From Elainella sp. Prado103 (GTDB lineage: Bacteria; Cyanobacteriota; Cyanobacteriia; Elainellales; Elainellaceae): DNA of 64,000 nt. The stretch covers positions 62,001 to 126,000 of the forward strand of contig JALOOM010000002.1 in assembly GCA_025454395.1 (NCBI GenBank), read 5' to 3'. Below are positions 51,246-60,945 of the stretch, piece by piece. Below the pieces are notes generated by a model. It searched no databases. It was given only the letters and a program-made list of their open reading frames with translations, and was not told where the DNA came from. Both the position numbers and the translations under genes were made by a program. Within the stretch, counting starts at the first letter, position 1. Each line of letters starts with the position of its first letter.

Positions 51246-53306
51246 CTAAGGTGCAGGCGTACCAGTGGCTGTCGCTTGTTCCGATCGAGGATGGGGAGCT
51301 TCTTCCAGATCCATGGGTTTGAGGTTGAGATCTTCAAGCCGTAATGCTTGGGTTGGAACTGCCGTATCGGAAAGGGCTGTCTCAGCACCGGCAGGATCGG
51401 CGTGGAATCGATCGCTTTCTAAATGCAGCGTCTCCACCGTTGAACGATGACGTTGCAAAACCTCCAGAGTCCGGGCAATGCCATCAGCGATCGTAATTTC
51501 TGCTTGGGTCAATAATCCCAAAACTTGCGGAGGCTGTTCGCGGGAGATGACTGGCAACTGTTGTAAACCGCGAGTGGTCATGCGGCTGGCAGCCTCAGTC
51601 AACCGTTCATCTGGAAAGGCATAGACTAACTTGGTGGTGCAGACCGTTTGGATCGGCTGTTGCAGTAGAGTTTGAATCTCAGCTTCAGTTTTGAGGCGCA
51701 GGATCAGCCGATTCACATCTTGCAAGGTCAAAATGCCGATCAACATTTCATCTGCATCCAGCACAAGGGCACCGTGAGAGCGCTGGGTAATTAACTGCTC
51801 GGCTGCACTAAGTAGGGGGAGATTACCCGCCAGTTTTAGGGGGTTGGGACGAATTGCATCTGCGACGGTCAAGCTAGAGGCTAGGTCTAGATCGGGCTCA
51901 GCAGTGGTTGGTTCCGGTTTCGTGGAGTTGTCGATCACCACCTGAGGATGGAGATATTCCACCAGCCAGATACTCAGCCCTACGGCGGCCATCAACGGCA
52001 ACACGATCCGATAATCATGGGTCAGTTCAAACAATAACAGAATTGCCGTTAAGGGGGCTCGGACGCTACCAGCCAACACAGCCGCCATTCCCACCATGGC
52101 ATAGGCCGGCGGAGAAGCCATATAGTTGTGCAGCATCGGTAGGGCGATCGCCAGTACCTTGCCGTAGACTGACCCTAGAGAGGCACCCAAAAATAAAGCT
52201 GGAGCAAACACCCCACCCACGAAACCACTGCCAAAGCTGATGGCAGTCATGATCAGCTTCACGATCAGCAGCGAAATCACCAGTTGGAGGGGAAACTGCA
52301 CATCTTGCAGGATCGATTCTACGGTTTCGTAGCCCACCCCCAAAATTTGAGGTAGTTTGAGGGCAACTAAGCCGAGGCAGGCTCCACCAATAACGGGATG
52401 AAACGGTCGCGGAATTTGGCTGAGCCACTGCAATCCGGCGATCTTACCTTGAAAACTCTGTTGTGAGAGGCGCAAGGCTTGCACGTATAACAGTGATACC
52501 AGGCTAGCTAATAGTCCCAATCCCACATACAGCGGCAATTCCATCAGGCTGCGAACTTCGTAGGCCGGTAAGGCAAACGCAGGCTGGGAGCCTAAGCCAA
52601 TTTGAGCGATCCAAGCAGAGACAACGGCTGCCAACAGCACCACACTGGCCGTGGAAGCCGCAAAAGTGGTTCCCAAAATGACCTCTAGGGCGAAGAACAC
52701 ACCTGCGATCGGAGCATTGAAGCCTGCTGCTAAACCGGCCGCTGCCCCTGCACTGAGCAGCAATTTTCGTCGTTCCTGGGAAACCCGCAGCACCTGCCCC
52801 AACAACAAGCTAAAGTAGGCCCCAATTTCCACACTGGGGCCTTCTGGCCCAAGAGAGGCTCCACTGCCGAGCGAGACAGAGGCAGTCACCATCTTCGTAA
52901 CCGGATTCAGTAACCCGACTTCTCGGCTACCTTGAACCACTTCCACTAATGTGGCTAATCCGGGGCCAAAATCTTTGATCCACCATCGCAATAGCCCGAT
53001 CGCTATTCCACCCAATAGGGGAATCAATCCCAGAGTCCAATGTCCCCACATCGACAGAGTGCTGGACATTTCGCCAAACATGAAACCATGAATGAGGTGA
53101 ATCAATGCTCGAAATAGGACTACACCTACACCCGCACCAATCCCCACTAAAACCGCCAGTAGCAGCACGACTGTTTCTGGGGTTGGCTGAAGTTGGCTCA
53201 GTAAAGCGTTCAGTGATTTCGATGGCGGATCGGGCGAAATCAACGAGGGAGGGGTTTCGGCAGACGACGGCATGGGATATCGATCGGGGAGGAAAGGGTA
53301 GGGCAA
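51246..53306 (-). CDS. ClC family chloride channel/transporter with CBS domains
   Basis: GSGASLGPEGPSVEIGAY, GFNAPIAGVFFALEVILG, GSGFVGGVFAPALFLGASLGSVYG; C-terminal CBS pair. Confidence 0.94.
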   Translation of the reverse strand: MPYPFLPDRYPMPSSAETPPSLISPDPPSKSLNALLSQLQPTPETVVLLLAVLVGIGAGVGVVLFRALIHLIHGFMFGEMSSTLSMWGHWTLGLIPLLGGIAIGLLRWWIKDFGPGLATLVEVVQGSREVGLLNPVTKMVTASVSLGSGASLGPEGPSVEIGAYFSLLLGQVLRVSQERRKLLLSAGAAAGLAAGFNAPIAGVFFALEVILGTTFAASTASVVLLAAVVSAWIAQIGLGSQPAFALPAYEVRSLMELPLYVGLGLLASLVSLLYVQALRLSQQSFQGKIAGLQWLSQIPRPFHPVIGGACLGLVALKLPQILGVGYETVESILQDVQFPLQLVISLLIVKLIMTAISFGSGFVGGVFAPALFLGASLGSVYGKVLAIALPMLHNYMASPPAYAMVGMAAVLAGSVRAPLTAILLLFELTHDYRIVLPLMAAVGLSIWLVEYLHPQVVIDNSTKPEPTTAEPDLDLASSLTVADAIRPNPLKLAGNLPLLSAAEQLITQRSHGALVLDADEMLIGILTLQDVNRLILRLKTEAEIQTLLQQPIQTVCTTKLVYAFPDERLTEAASRMTTRGLQQLPVISREQPPQVLGLLTQAEITIADGIARTLEVLQRHRSTVETLHLESDRFHADPAGAETALSDTAVPTQALRLEDLNLKPMDLEEAPHPRSEQATATGTPAP

Positions 53307-53390
53307 AGCAAGGCAGATTCCACCTCTATTGTGATGGATTGTGCTCTAGAATTGGGGCGGGTGAGCGACTTTTCAGGCTCAGTTTCCAGC

Positions 53391-53585
53391 CGAATTGCAG
53401 TGAGTTGCAGTGAATTGCAGTGAATTGACTGACAAATCTTTTCCCCTCATCCCTAAATCCCTTCTCCCACTAGGGGCGAAGGGACTTGCAATCAAATCCT
53501 GGTTCGAAAGCCCCTCGCCCGCTGTCAGTCAATCAGGAGTTGCAGTAAATTGCAGTGAATTGCAGTAAATTGCAGTGAATTGCAC
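53391..53585. repeat. 10-bp tandem array (tgaattgcag) interrupted by the MITE-like element at 53424-53533
   Basis: cgaattgcag tgagttgcag tgaattgcag tgaattg | MITE | gagttgcagt aaattgcagt gaattgcagt aaattgcagt gaattgcac. Confidence 0.92.
53424..53533. mobile_element. MITE-like repeat, short form, perfect 11-bp TIR ATTGACTGACA/TGTCAGTCAAT
   Basis: ATTGACTGACA at 53424-53434 and its reverse complement TGTCAGTCAAT at 53523-53533; interior ~90% similar by eye to the left part of 4446-4612. Confidence 0.75.
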
Positions 53586-53932
53586 AGCGCTATCTCAATC
53601 CTACAAAGCCTGACTGTATCTGACCGGATCAACCCAGCGGATTTCAATCCAGATTTCTTCACCCACCCCAAAAGGCGCGATTATCCTGTGCTATCCTAGG
53701 AGAGTTGTCTAAATCTCACACATCCGGGGTTTCGGGTGTTTCTGAGCGTCAATTCGACTGGCATTCTGCGGTTTTGGTATTTTGCGTTTGGGAGAAGCTC
53801 TGCCCGATCGATCAAATCCTTAACAGCAATTGATTCATCAAAATGGAATTCAGAGTGATTCAAGCTGATGAATTGGGTGAATGCCCTCAGAAATACGCCT
53901 GGATGGAAGATAAACCCGATAGGAGTTAAATA

Positions 53933-54724
53933 ATGCCAGTTGTTACGTTGGCTCAATTACTGGAGTCTGGAGTTCATTTTGGGCACCAGACTCGTCGTTG
54001 GAATCCCAAAATGTCGCCCTACATCTACACAGCGCGCAACGGGGTTCACATTATTGATCTGGTGCAGACTGCCCAGCTCATGGAAGCAGCCTATGTCTAT
54101 TTGCGCAATGCTTCGGAACAAGGGAAGCGGGTGTTGTTTGTAGGCACAAAGCGTCAAGCTGCTGGGATTATTGCCCAAGAGGCGGCTCGCTGCGGTTCGT
54201 TTTACGTCAATCAACGTTGGCTCGGTGGCATGCTGACCAACTGGATGACGATTAAAACTCGGGTAGAGCGGTTGAAAGAGCTAGAACGGCGGCAGGAAAC
54301 TGGGGCCCTCGATCTGTTGCCTAAAAAAGAGGCAGCAATGCTGCGACGGGAGTTAGAAAAGCTGCAAAAGTATCTGGGTGGACTGCGAGGCATGCGCAAA
54401 GTTCCAGATATTGTGATCATTGTTGATCAGCGTCGAGAGTATAACGCGGTTCAAGAGTGTCAGAAGCTGAATGTACCGATCGTGTCGTTGCTGGATACCA
54501 ACTGCGATCCGGATACGGTGGATATTCCGATTCCGGCCAATGATGATGCCATTCGCTCGATCAAGCTGATTGTGGGTCGCCTAGCTGATGCTATCTACGA
54601 AGGTCGTCATGGTCAGCTCGATGCTGAAGATGATTACTACGAAGATTACGAAGACATGGGTGACGAAGAGGGCGAATATGATGAGGGTGATTTTGCTGAC
54701 GATGATGAGGAGTCAGAAGAATAA
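53933..54724 (+). CDS. rpsB: 30S ribosomal protein S2
   Basis: [43 protein letters not shown]; acidic C-terminal tail. Confidence 0.98.
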   Translation: MPVVTLAQLLESGVHFGHQTRRWNPKMSPYIYTARNGVHIIDLVQTAQLMEAAYVYLRNASEQGKRVLFVGTKRQAAGIIAQEAARCGSFYVNQRWLGGMLTNWMTIKTRVERLKELERRQETGALDLLPKKEAAMLRRELEKLQKYLGGLRGMRKVPDIVIIVDQRREYNAVQECQKLNVPIVSLLDTNCDPDTVDIPIPANDDAIRSIKLIVGRLADAIYEGRHGQLDAEDDYYEDYEDMGDEEGEYDEGDFADDDEESEE

Positions 54725-55076
54725 GTGACTTGAGTCATTGAAAGGAGATCAAAATCTAGCCTGGGCTCTCGGTTATGATTCTCCTTAGTCCTTTTCTGTT
54801 TAATCTTTCACCGAGCCTCCTGGAGGATGTCTTGGTCGGTTGGATCGGTTTGAATCTGGCGGCTGCTCTTGCGCTGATAGCCCTAATGGGTGCTTCCAAA
54901 AGTCCTGTAGGAGTTTGGATTCAATCTGTTGGGAGAGGAGGGGAAGCAGATCTGCTTGATCGATGAACCTCCTAGACATCTTCTGGTATCTACGGCTTCC
55001 ACATTAGCAATGACGATTAGCAATGACGAGATGGTTTCCATCTCAATCAACTTATCTAGACAGGATTGAAGGAACA

Positions 55077-55961
55077 ATGGCGGATATACCAGCAAAGCTT
55101 GTCAAAGAACTGCGGGATAAAACCAACGCAGGGTTCGGAGACTGCAAAAAAGCGCTTGAAGCAACCGATGGTGATATCGAGAAAGCGATGGAATGGCTCC
55201 GTCAAAAGGGGATTACCTCGGCCGAGAAGAAGGCAGGCAAAATCACAGCCGAAGGATTGGTTGGAAGCTACATCCATACCGGTGGCCGGGTTGGGGTTCT
55301 AGTTGAAGTGAATTGCCAAACCGACTTTGTGGCACGGAATGAGGCATTTCAAGCCTTGGTCAAAGACATCGCGATGCAAATTGCGGCTTGCCCCAATGTG
55401 GAGTATGTCAAAGTTGAAGACATCCCCACTGATGTGGTTGAGAAAGAAAAATCGATCGAAATGGGTCGTGATGACCTGGGCAACAAGCCTGACAACGTGC
55501 GGGAAAAAATTGTGGCCGGTCGGATCGAAAAGCGCCTGAAAGAGCTCTCATTACTTGAACAGCCTTACATTAAAGATCAAAGCATTACGGTGGCAGAACT
55601 GGTCAAACAGAAGATTGCCGGTCTGGGTGAAAACATCCAGGTACGCCGTTTTGTCCGCTTTGTGATGGGTGAAGGGATTGAAAAGGAAGAGAGCGATTTT
55701 GCGGCAGAAGTAGCGGCTCAAACGGGTACGGCTGAAGCAGTTGCCCCAACACCAGAAGTTGAGGCGGCGGCTCCGGAGGTGGCTGAACCGGAAGTGGCGG
55801 CTCCTGCAGTAGCTGAACCGGAAGTGGCGGCCGAACCAGAAGTCGTGGCCGAACCGGAAGCCGGGGCCGAACCGGAAGCCGTTGAGACCAAACCGGAACC
55901 TAAGGCAGAAGCTAAAGCTCCTAAGTCTGAGTCGAAAAAAGACAAGAAGAAAAAGAAATAG
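55077..55961 (+). CDS. tsf: Elongation factor Ts with long Ala/Glu/Pro + Lys tail
   Basis: [62 protein letters not shown]. Start moved from 55023 to 55077. Confidence 0.97.
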   Translation: MADIPAKLVKELRDKTNAGFGDCKKALEATDGDIEKAMEWLRQKGITSAEKKAGKITAEGLVGSYIHTGGRVGVLVEVNCQTDFVARNEAFQALVKDIAMQIAACPNVEYVKVEDIPTDVVEKEKSIEMGRDDLGNKPDNVREKIVAGRIEKRLKELSLLEQPYIKDQSITVAELVKQKIAGLGENIQVRRFVRFVMGEGIEKEESDFAAEVAAQTGTAEAVAPTPEVEAAAPEVAEPEVAAPAVAEPEVAAEPEVVAEPEAGAEPEAVETKPEPKAEAKAPKSESKKDKKKKK

Positions 55962-56153
55962 TGGTTTCCTCGACTAGAGGCATTGAAGCTGGGTAATGGG
56001 GTTCGGGAATACCGATCGCCTGTTACCCATTTCTGTAAGTGATTTCTAGTCGCGATTTCTATTTCTACATCAGACTCCTATTTCTATGATCACTATTTCT
56101 ATGATCAAGGGTGCGCTAAACCCAGAAACAAGAGCAGAGGAAAAGATAGCGTT

Positions 56154-57461
56154 ATGGTCAGAGCAGTAGAACAAATCGCCCAAGAAATTGCTGCTTTGGA
56201 TCAAGCGACCGTGGCGTTAGGGGAATCTTTTCAGGCAGTCTATCGCGACTATTTGGTGGCATTGGGACAGGCGATCCAAACTCAGCTCGTGCAGGCGGCC
56301 TACCACATTTGCACCCACGGTTACCCAGAGCAGTTTATTCAGCTTTCGCTAGCTCAACGGCAAGATTTACAACAAACCTTACGCCGGATGGGTAAACAAG
56401 CTACGCAAGATTTACTGACCTGTCTTGAACCGATCGTGCCGGTTGATCCGAGTGAATTGCGGTCGAGCCGAGCCAGTGCTCTGAGTAAGGTTGCCCTTAA
56501 AACGGAGAACCCGGAGCAAGATTTATCAGTCGCACTCTTTGTGATGGATAGTTTGGATCAACCAGATGCGGATTTCCAGAGCCAACTGCAAGTGAGTTTG
56601 GCCGATCAGGACTCAGATGATCAACGTTCAAATGATCCGGACTTAAATGATCCGAACTTCAGTGATCCGGACTTAAATGATCCGAACTTAAATGATCCGA
56701 ACTTCAGTGATCCGAACTTAAATGATCCGAACTTCAGTGATCCGGACTTAAATGATCCGAACTTCAGTGATCCGGACTCGATCGCTCCGAATTCCAGCAA
56801 TCCGGATTTCAGCGATCCGAATTCAGCCCAAGCAAGCTTGCAACATCCGTCTTCGTTAGAGCTACCTACAGCCTCAGCAGATTCTGCCAGTTTAGATGAG
56901 AATCAGACCGATCAATCTGGGGTGACAGACGATCCTGCAAGCGAGACATCGGAGGAGGCACCGGAGAAGGCATCCGATCTCCAGGAAGCGAGGGCTGAGT
57001 CTCCACCATCACGCCCGATTCAGCCGAGAGACATTGCCCACTGGCAAACGCAGGTGGAAGCTAAAGTCAACGAGCTGTTGCAAGACCTGTCCCATGCGAC
57101 GAATCAAGTCTTGCAGAAAGCGAAAATTCTTCCCCATCGGTTACCCGAACCCGTGCTGGAAGTAGCCACCAAAGCCGATCTTTCTTCCGAGACGACTGCT
57201 AGCCCACCCAACCTGCTCAGTTTACTGATCGAGTCTGAGACCGATCAAGATAAACCATCGATCACCCAGGTGATGGCGATCCGGCTCCGGCTTTCAGAGA
57301 TTGAGTTTGGCAATGCTGAAACCACAAGTCAGCGATCCCGACTGCGACAACTGATGGCTCAACTCAGCAAGATCGGGCGGGAATACCAACGGAAACAACG
57401 AGAATATGCGGTGGTTCAGGCCGAAGCGGCTTGGCGATCCAGTTGGTTTGAGGGCGATTGA
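56154..57461 (+). CDS. Hypothetical protein with NDPNF/SDPDL repeat region
   Basis: 435 aa between tsf and recG; N- and C-terminal helical regions flank a 15-bp coding repeat. Confidence 0.8.
   Translation: MVRAVEQIAQEIAALDQATVALGESFQAVYRDYLVALGQAIQTQLVQAAYHICTHGYPEQFIQLSLAQRQDLQQTLRRMGKQATQDLLTCLEPIVPVDPSELRSSRASALSKVALKTENPEQDLSVALFVMDSLDQPDADFQSQLQVSLADQDSDDQRSNDPDLNDPNFSDPDLNDPNLNDPNFSDPNLNDPNFSDPDLNDPNFSDPDSIAPNSSNPDFSDPNSAQASLQHPSSLELPTASADSASLDENQTDQSGVTDDPASETSEEAPEKASDLQEARAESPPSRPIQPRDIAHWQTQVEAKVNELLQDLSHATNQVLQKAKILPHRLPEPVLEVATKADLSSETTASPPNLLSLLIESETDQDKPSITQVMAIRLRLSEIEFGNAETTSQRSRLRQLMAQLSKIGREYQRKQREYAVVQAEAAWRSSWFEGD
56622..56822 (+). repeat. In-frame 15-bp tandem repeat (5-aa [N/S]DP[N/D][F/L]), ~13 units
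   Basis: aatgatccgaacttcagtgatccggactta... repeated. Confidence 0.95.
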
Positions 57462-57491
57462 TCGGCAAAATCTTCGCTAATCTGAAGGGGG

Positions 57492-60110
57492 ATGGATCGG
57501 AATTGCAGCATGTTGGACTGGCTAAGGCTACAAAAAGCGCTCTCAGTGGAGGCAGAGCGAGGGTTTAATGACTTGCTGGGCAGTCAGTATCGCTTCAGTG
57601 AGTTTTTAGGGCTGAGTCTAAACCAGCCGCCCTCAGCCTTGTCAGGATCCGATCGCCAGCGCTTGCAAGACATTGCCGATGAATTTTCGCGCTATGGAGA
57701 AATGAGCTTTGCTCAACGGCAGCATCTGGTGGCAGAAACCCGACGTGTGCTCCACCAAACTCGCAAAATATTAGAGGCTCAGGCGGTTGCAGGACAGGAA
57801 ACCTCAATCGGGACAGATCCAGTGACATCAGCCGTCGGATCTGTTCCGATCGATGGATCGGTGAGTGCGGCTATGAATACTGTCGGACAACTCCAGAGTC
57901 AAGCTGTTGTGGCTCAAAATCACGCTTCAACCCAGACGCGATCGATCCAGCTCAAGGCAACTCAACCCAAGACAACTGCGATCGGAGAGCAAAAAGGTCG
58001 GGTAGCGGTGCAACTCAATCAGAGCGTGACCTATTTGCCCGGAGTAGGAGCCAAGAACAGTGAACGGCTGGCTAAGCTGGGGCTGTATACAGTGCGCGAT
58101 CTACTCTACTACTATCCGCGCGATCACATCGACTATGCTCGTCAGGTCAAGATTCGCGATCTAAAAGCAGGGGCAACGGTGACGATCGTAGCCACCATCA
58201 AGCGGATCAACTGCTTTACCAGTCCCAAACAAGCCAAACTCACCATTTTGGAACTCGTCGTGCGCGATCACACGGGATCCCTGAAACTGAATCGTTTTTA
58301 TCGCGGGGCTCGCTTCCAGAATCGGGGTTGGCAGGAGCAGCAAAAAAAACTGTATCCGGTTGGGGCGGTGGTGGCTGTCTCTGGCTTGGTGAAGGAAGAT
58401 AAATTTGGCATCACGTTGGACGAACCACAAATTGAGGTGATCGATCACTCCGATGCCTCGATCGATTCGCTGCAAGTGGGACGGGTGGTGCCGGTGTATG
58501 GTTTGACTGAAGGTGTGGGAGCTGACGTGGTACGTAAAGCCGTGGTGGCTGCTCTGCCTGCGGTTTCCCAAATCCAAGAACCTCTACCGGAGGGATTGCG
58601 CCAAAAATATGATCTCATTGGCATTCAACCAGCGATCCAAAATATTCACTTTCCTCCAGATGCCTTGGCGCTAGAAGCCGCTCGGCAGCGCTTGGTATTT
58701 GATGAGTTCTTCTATCTTCAGTTGGGATTACTGAAACGCCGGTTATTGCAGCGCCAGACCCAAGCCAGTAGCCCGATCGCCCCAACGGGACATCTGATCG
58801 ATCAGTTTTATCAAGTCTTGCCCTTCCAGCTCACGGCCGCCCAACAGCGGGTCGTAAACGATATCTTGAACGACTTGCAGCAAACCGCACCGATGAATCG
58901 ATTGGTGCAGGGTGATGTGGGATCGGGGAAAACGGTGGTGGCAGTGATTGCCACATTGGCAGCGATCCAATCTGGTTTTCAGGCAGCATTGATGGCTCCG
59001 ACCGAGGTGTTGGCAGAGCAGCATTACCGCAAGCTAGTGAGCTGGTTTAATCTACTGAGCCTGCCGGTAGACTTGTTAACTGGATCAACGCGCATCTCCA
59101 AACGCAAACAGATTCTGTCTCAGCTAGCAACGGGAGAGTTACCGCTGTTGGTGGGCACCCATGCCCTGATCGAAGACCCAGTCCAGTTTCAGCGGCTTGG
59201 GCTGGTGGTGATTGACGAACAGCATCGGTTTGGTGTGCAACAGCGGGCTCGGTTGCAGCAAAAGGGAGATTCACCCCACGTCTTAACCATGACGGCGACT
59301 CCAATCCCACGCACTTTAGCGTTGACGATGCATGGGGATCTGGATGTGAGCCAGATTGATGAATTGCCACCCGGTCGGCAACCAATTCAAACCACCTTAC
59401 TGACTGGGCGCGATCGCGCTGATGCCTATGACTTGATCCGACGGGAAGTGGCTCAGGGGCGGCAGGTCTATGTGGTGTTGCCCTTAGTAGAAGAATCCGA
59501 AAAGTTGGATCTAAAGTCGGCGATCGATGAATATCAGCACTTACAGGAAGTGGTATTTCCAGACTTTCGGGTCGGTTTGCTGCATGGTCGTCTCAGCTCG
59601 ATCGAAAAAGATGAGGCGATTACTGCCTTCCGCGATCACCAAACAGATATTCTCGTTTCTACAACGGTGGTGGAGGTGGGCGTGGATGTGCCCAATGCCA
59701 CTGTGATGCTGATCGAACATGCCGAACGGTTTGGTCTATCCCAGTTGCATCAGTTGCGCGGTCGGGTGGGTCGAGGGGCAGCTCAGTCTTTCTGTTTGTT
59801 GATGAATAGCTCTAAGTCGGAAACGGCCCGTCAGCGACTGAAGGTTTTAGAACAATCCCAAGATGGCTTCTTTATTTCGGAGATGGATCTGCGGTTTCGT
59901 GGCCCAGGAGAAGTGCTCGGAACGCGCCAATCAGGATTGCCGGATTTTGCGCTTGCTAGCTTGGTGGAAGATCAAGAAGTGTTGGTCTTGGCTCGCGAAG
60001 CGGCTGAGCGGGTTTTGGAGTTGGATCCTAGCCTGACAAAATGGCCACTGCTGCACACTGAATTGAATGATCGTTATCAACGGTTGATGGGTGGAACGAT
60101 TTTAACTTGA
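57492..60110 (+). CDS. recG: ATP-dependent DNA helicase RecG
   Basis: GVGAKNSERLAKLGLYTVRDLLYYYPRDHIDY, LVQGDVGSGKTVVA, DEQHRFGVQQR, MTATPIPRTLALTMHGDLDVSQIDELPPGR. Confidence 0.97.
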   Translation: MDRNCSMLDWLRLQKALSVEAERGFNDLLGSQYRFSEFLGLSLNQPPSALSGSDRQRLQDIADEFSRYGEMSFAQRQHLVAETRRVLHQTRKILEAQAVAGQETSIGTDPVTSAVGSVPIDGSVSAAMNTVGQLQSQAVVAQNHASTQTRSIQLKATQPKTTAIGEQKGRVAVQLNQSVTYLPGVGAKNSERLAKLGLYTVRDLLYYYPRDHIDYARQVKIRDLKAGATVTIVATIKRINCFTSPKQAKLTILELVVRDHTGSLKLNRFYRGARFQNRGWQEQQKKLYPVGAVVAVSGLVKEDKFGITLDEPQIEVIDHSDASIDSLQVGRVVPVYGLTEGVGADVVRKAVVAALPAVSQIQEPLPEGLRQKYDLIGIQPAIQNIHFPPDALALEAARQRLVFDEFFYLQLGLLKRRLLQRQTQASSPIAPTGHLIDQFYQVLPFQLTAAQQRVVNDILNDLQQTAPMNRLVQGDVGSGKTVVAVIATLAAIQSGFQAALMAPTEVLAEQHYRKLVSWFNLLSLPVDLLTGSTRISKRKQILSQLATGELPLLVGTHALIEDPVQFQRLGLVVIDEQHRFGVQQRARLQQKGDSPHVLTMTATPIPRTLALTMHGDLDVSQIDELPPGRQPIQTTLLTGRDRADAYDLIRREVAQGRQVYVVLPLVEESEKLDLKSAIDEYQHLQEVVFPDFRVGLLHGRLSSIEKDEAITAFRDHQTDILVSTTVVEVGVDVPNATVMLIEHAERFGLSQLHQLRGRVGRGAAQSFCLLMNSSKSETARQRLKVLEQSQDGFFISEMDLRFRGPGEVLGTRQSGLPDFALASLVEDQEVLVLAREAAERVLELDPSLTKWPLLHTELNDRYQRLMGGTILT

Positions 60111-60782
60111 TTTGCCCATATTCGTTGATAGTGAATACTCGTTAATGATTAGGTGATATTTAGAGAGATATTTACGCTCGGTCGTTTCCTTGTATCAATT
60201 TGTAAAATGGATTAACTAATCCAGATTAACTAATCCCAAAAAGGTCAACCCTTGAAAGGCTCAACCACAGCATAACAAAAATGAGAGCGAGGGGTGCAGT
60301 TGGGTGGTTTAAAACATAGTTTAAATCATAAATATTAAATTGAAGCTATACTAATCCAACCAATCTGACAGTATGCTGATGCTAATGATTAGGAATGCAG
60401 CGTACATTGGTTTAGGAAATCTTCGGGATCCTGAACTTTTTCTAAACCTAAATGATTTCAGGAGTACACTTTTTCCCCTCGCTGACTGCAATGTAGCGAC
60501 AGAATCTTGTTCTGAAAAACTTCCAAAATTTCTATAGGTTTTCTTTAAGAACGCCAAAAAGGCTGACTGAGGCGCGATCACAGCATTTTGGATCGTTCAT
60601 TTGTGGGGCGATCGATGTTCTGATGTATCTGGGATACTAAAATCCGCCAAATTTTCTGGCTTATAATGCCAGGAAAATCAACTTGAAAACTTCCATCAAA
60701 TGCCAGGTAAAAGCAATTTTGCCTAGGTTCAGGTACAGGATTTTGAAGCAGGAACCTTTCTGCCTCTGCATCTGGAAATTTT

Positions 60783-60857
60783 GTATCTTGTGACTGCGTA
60801 TCTTGTGATTACGTATCTTGTGATTACGTATTTTGCAACTGTGTATCTTGCGACTGT
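60783..60857. repeat. 15-bp tandem array (gtatcttgtgattac), 5 units
   Basis: gtatcttgtgactgc/gtatcttgtgattac x2/gtattttgcaactgt/gtatcttgcgactgt. Confidence 0.92.
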
Positions 60858-60945
60858 TTTTGACGCGAACAGCATCATGTCAGTCTGTCTACACAACCTG
60901 TCTACACAACCGAATCTACTACCCTGTTAAGGTGTTTGGATCATT

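Noticed and set aside
60351-60581. 76-aa minus-strand ORF between recG and xfp
   Set aside because: No recognisable motifs in an AT-rich intergenic region; unsupported.
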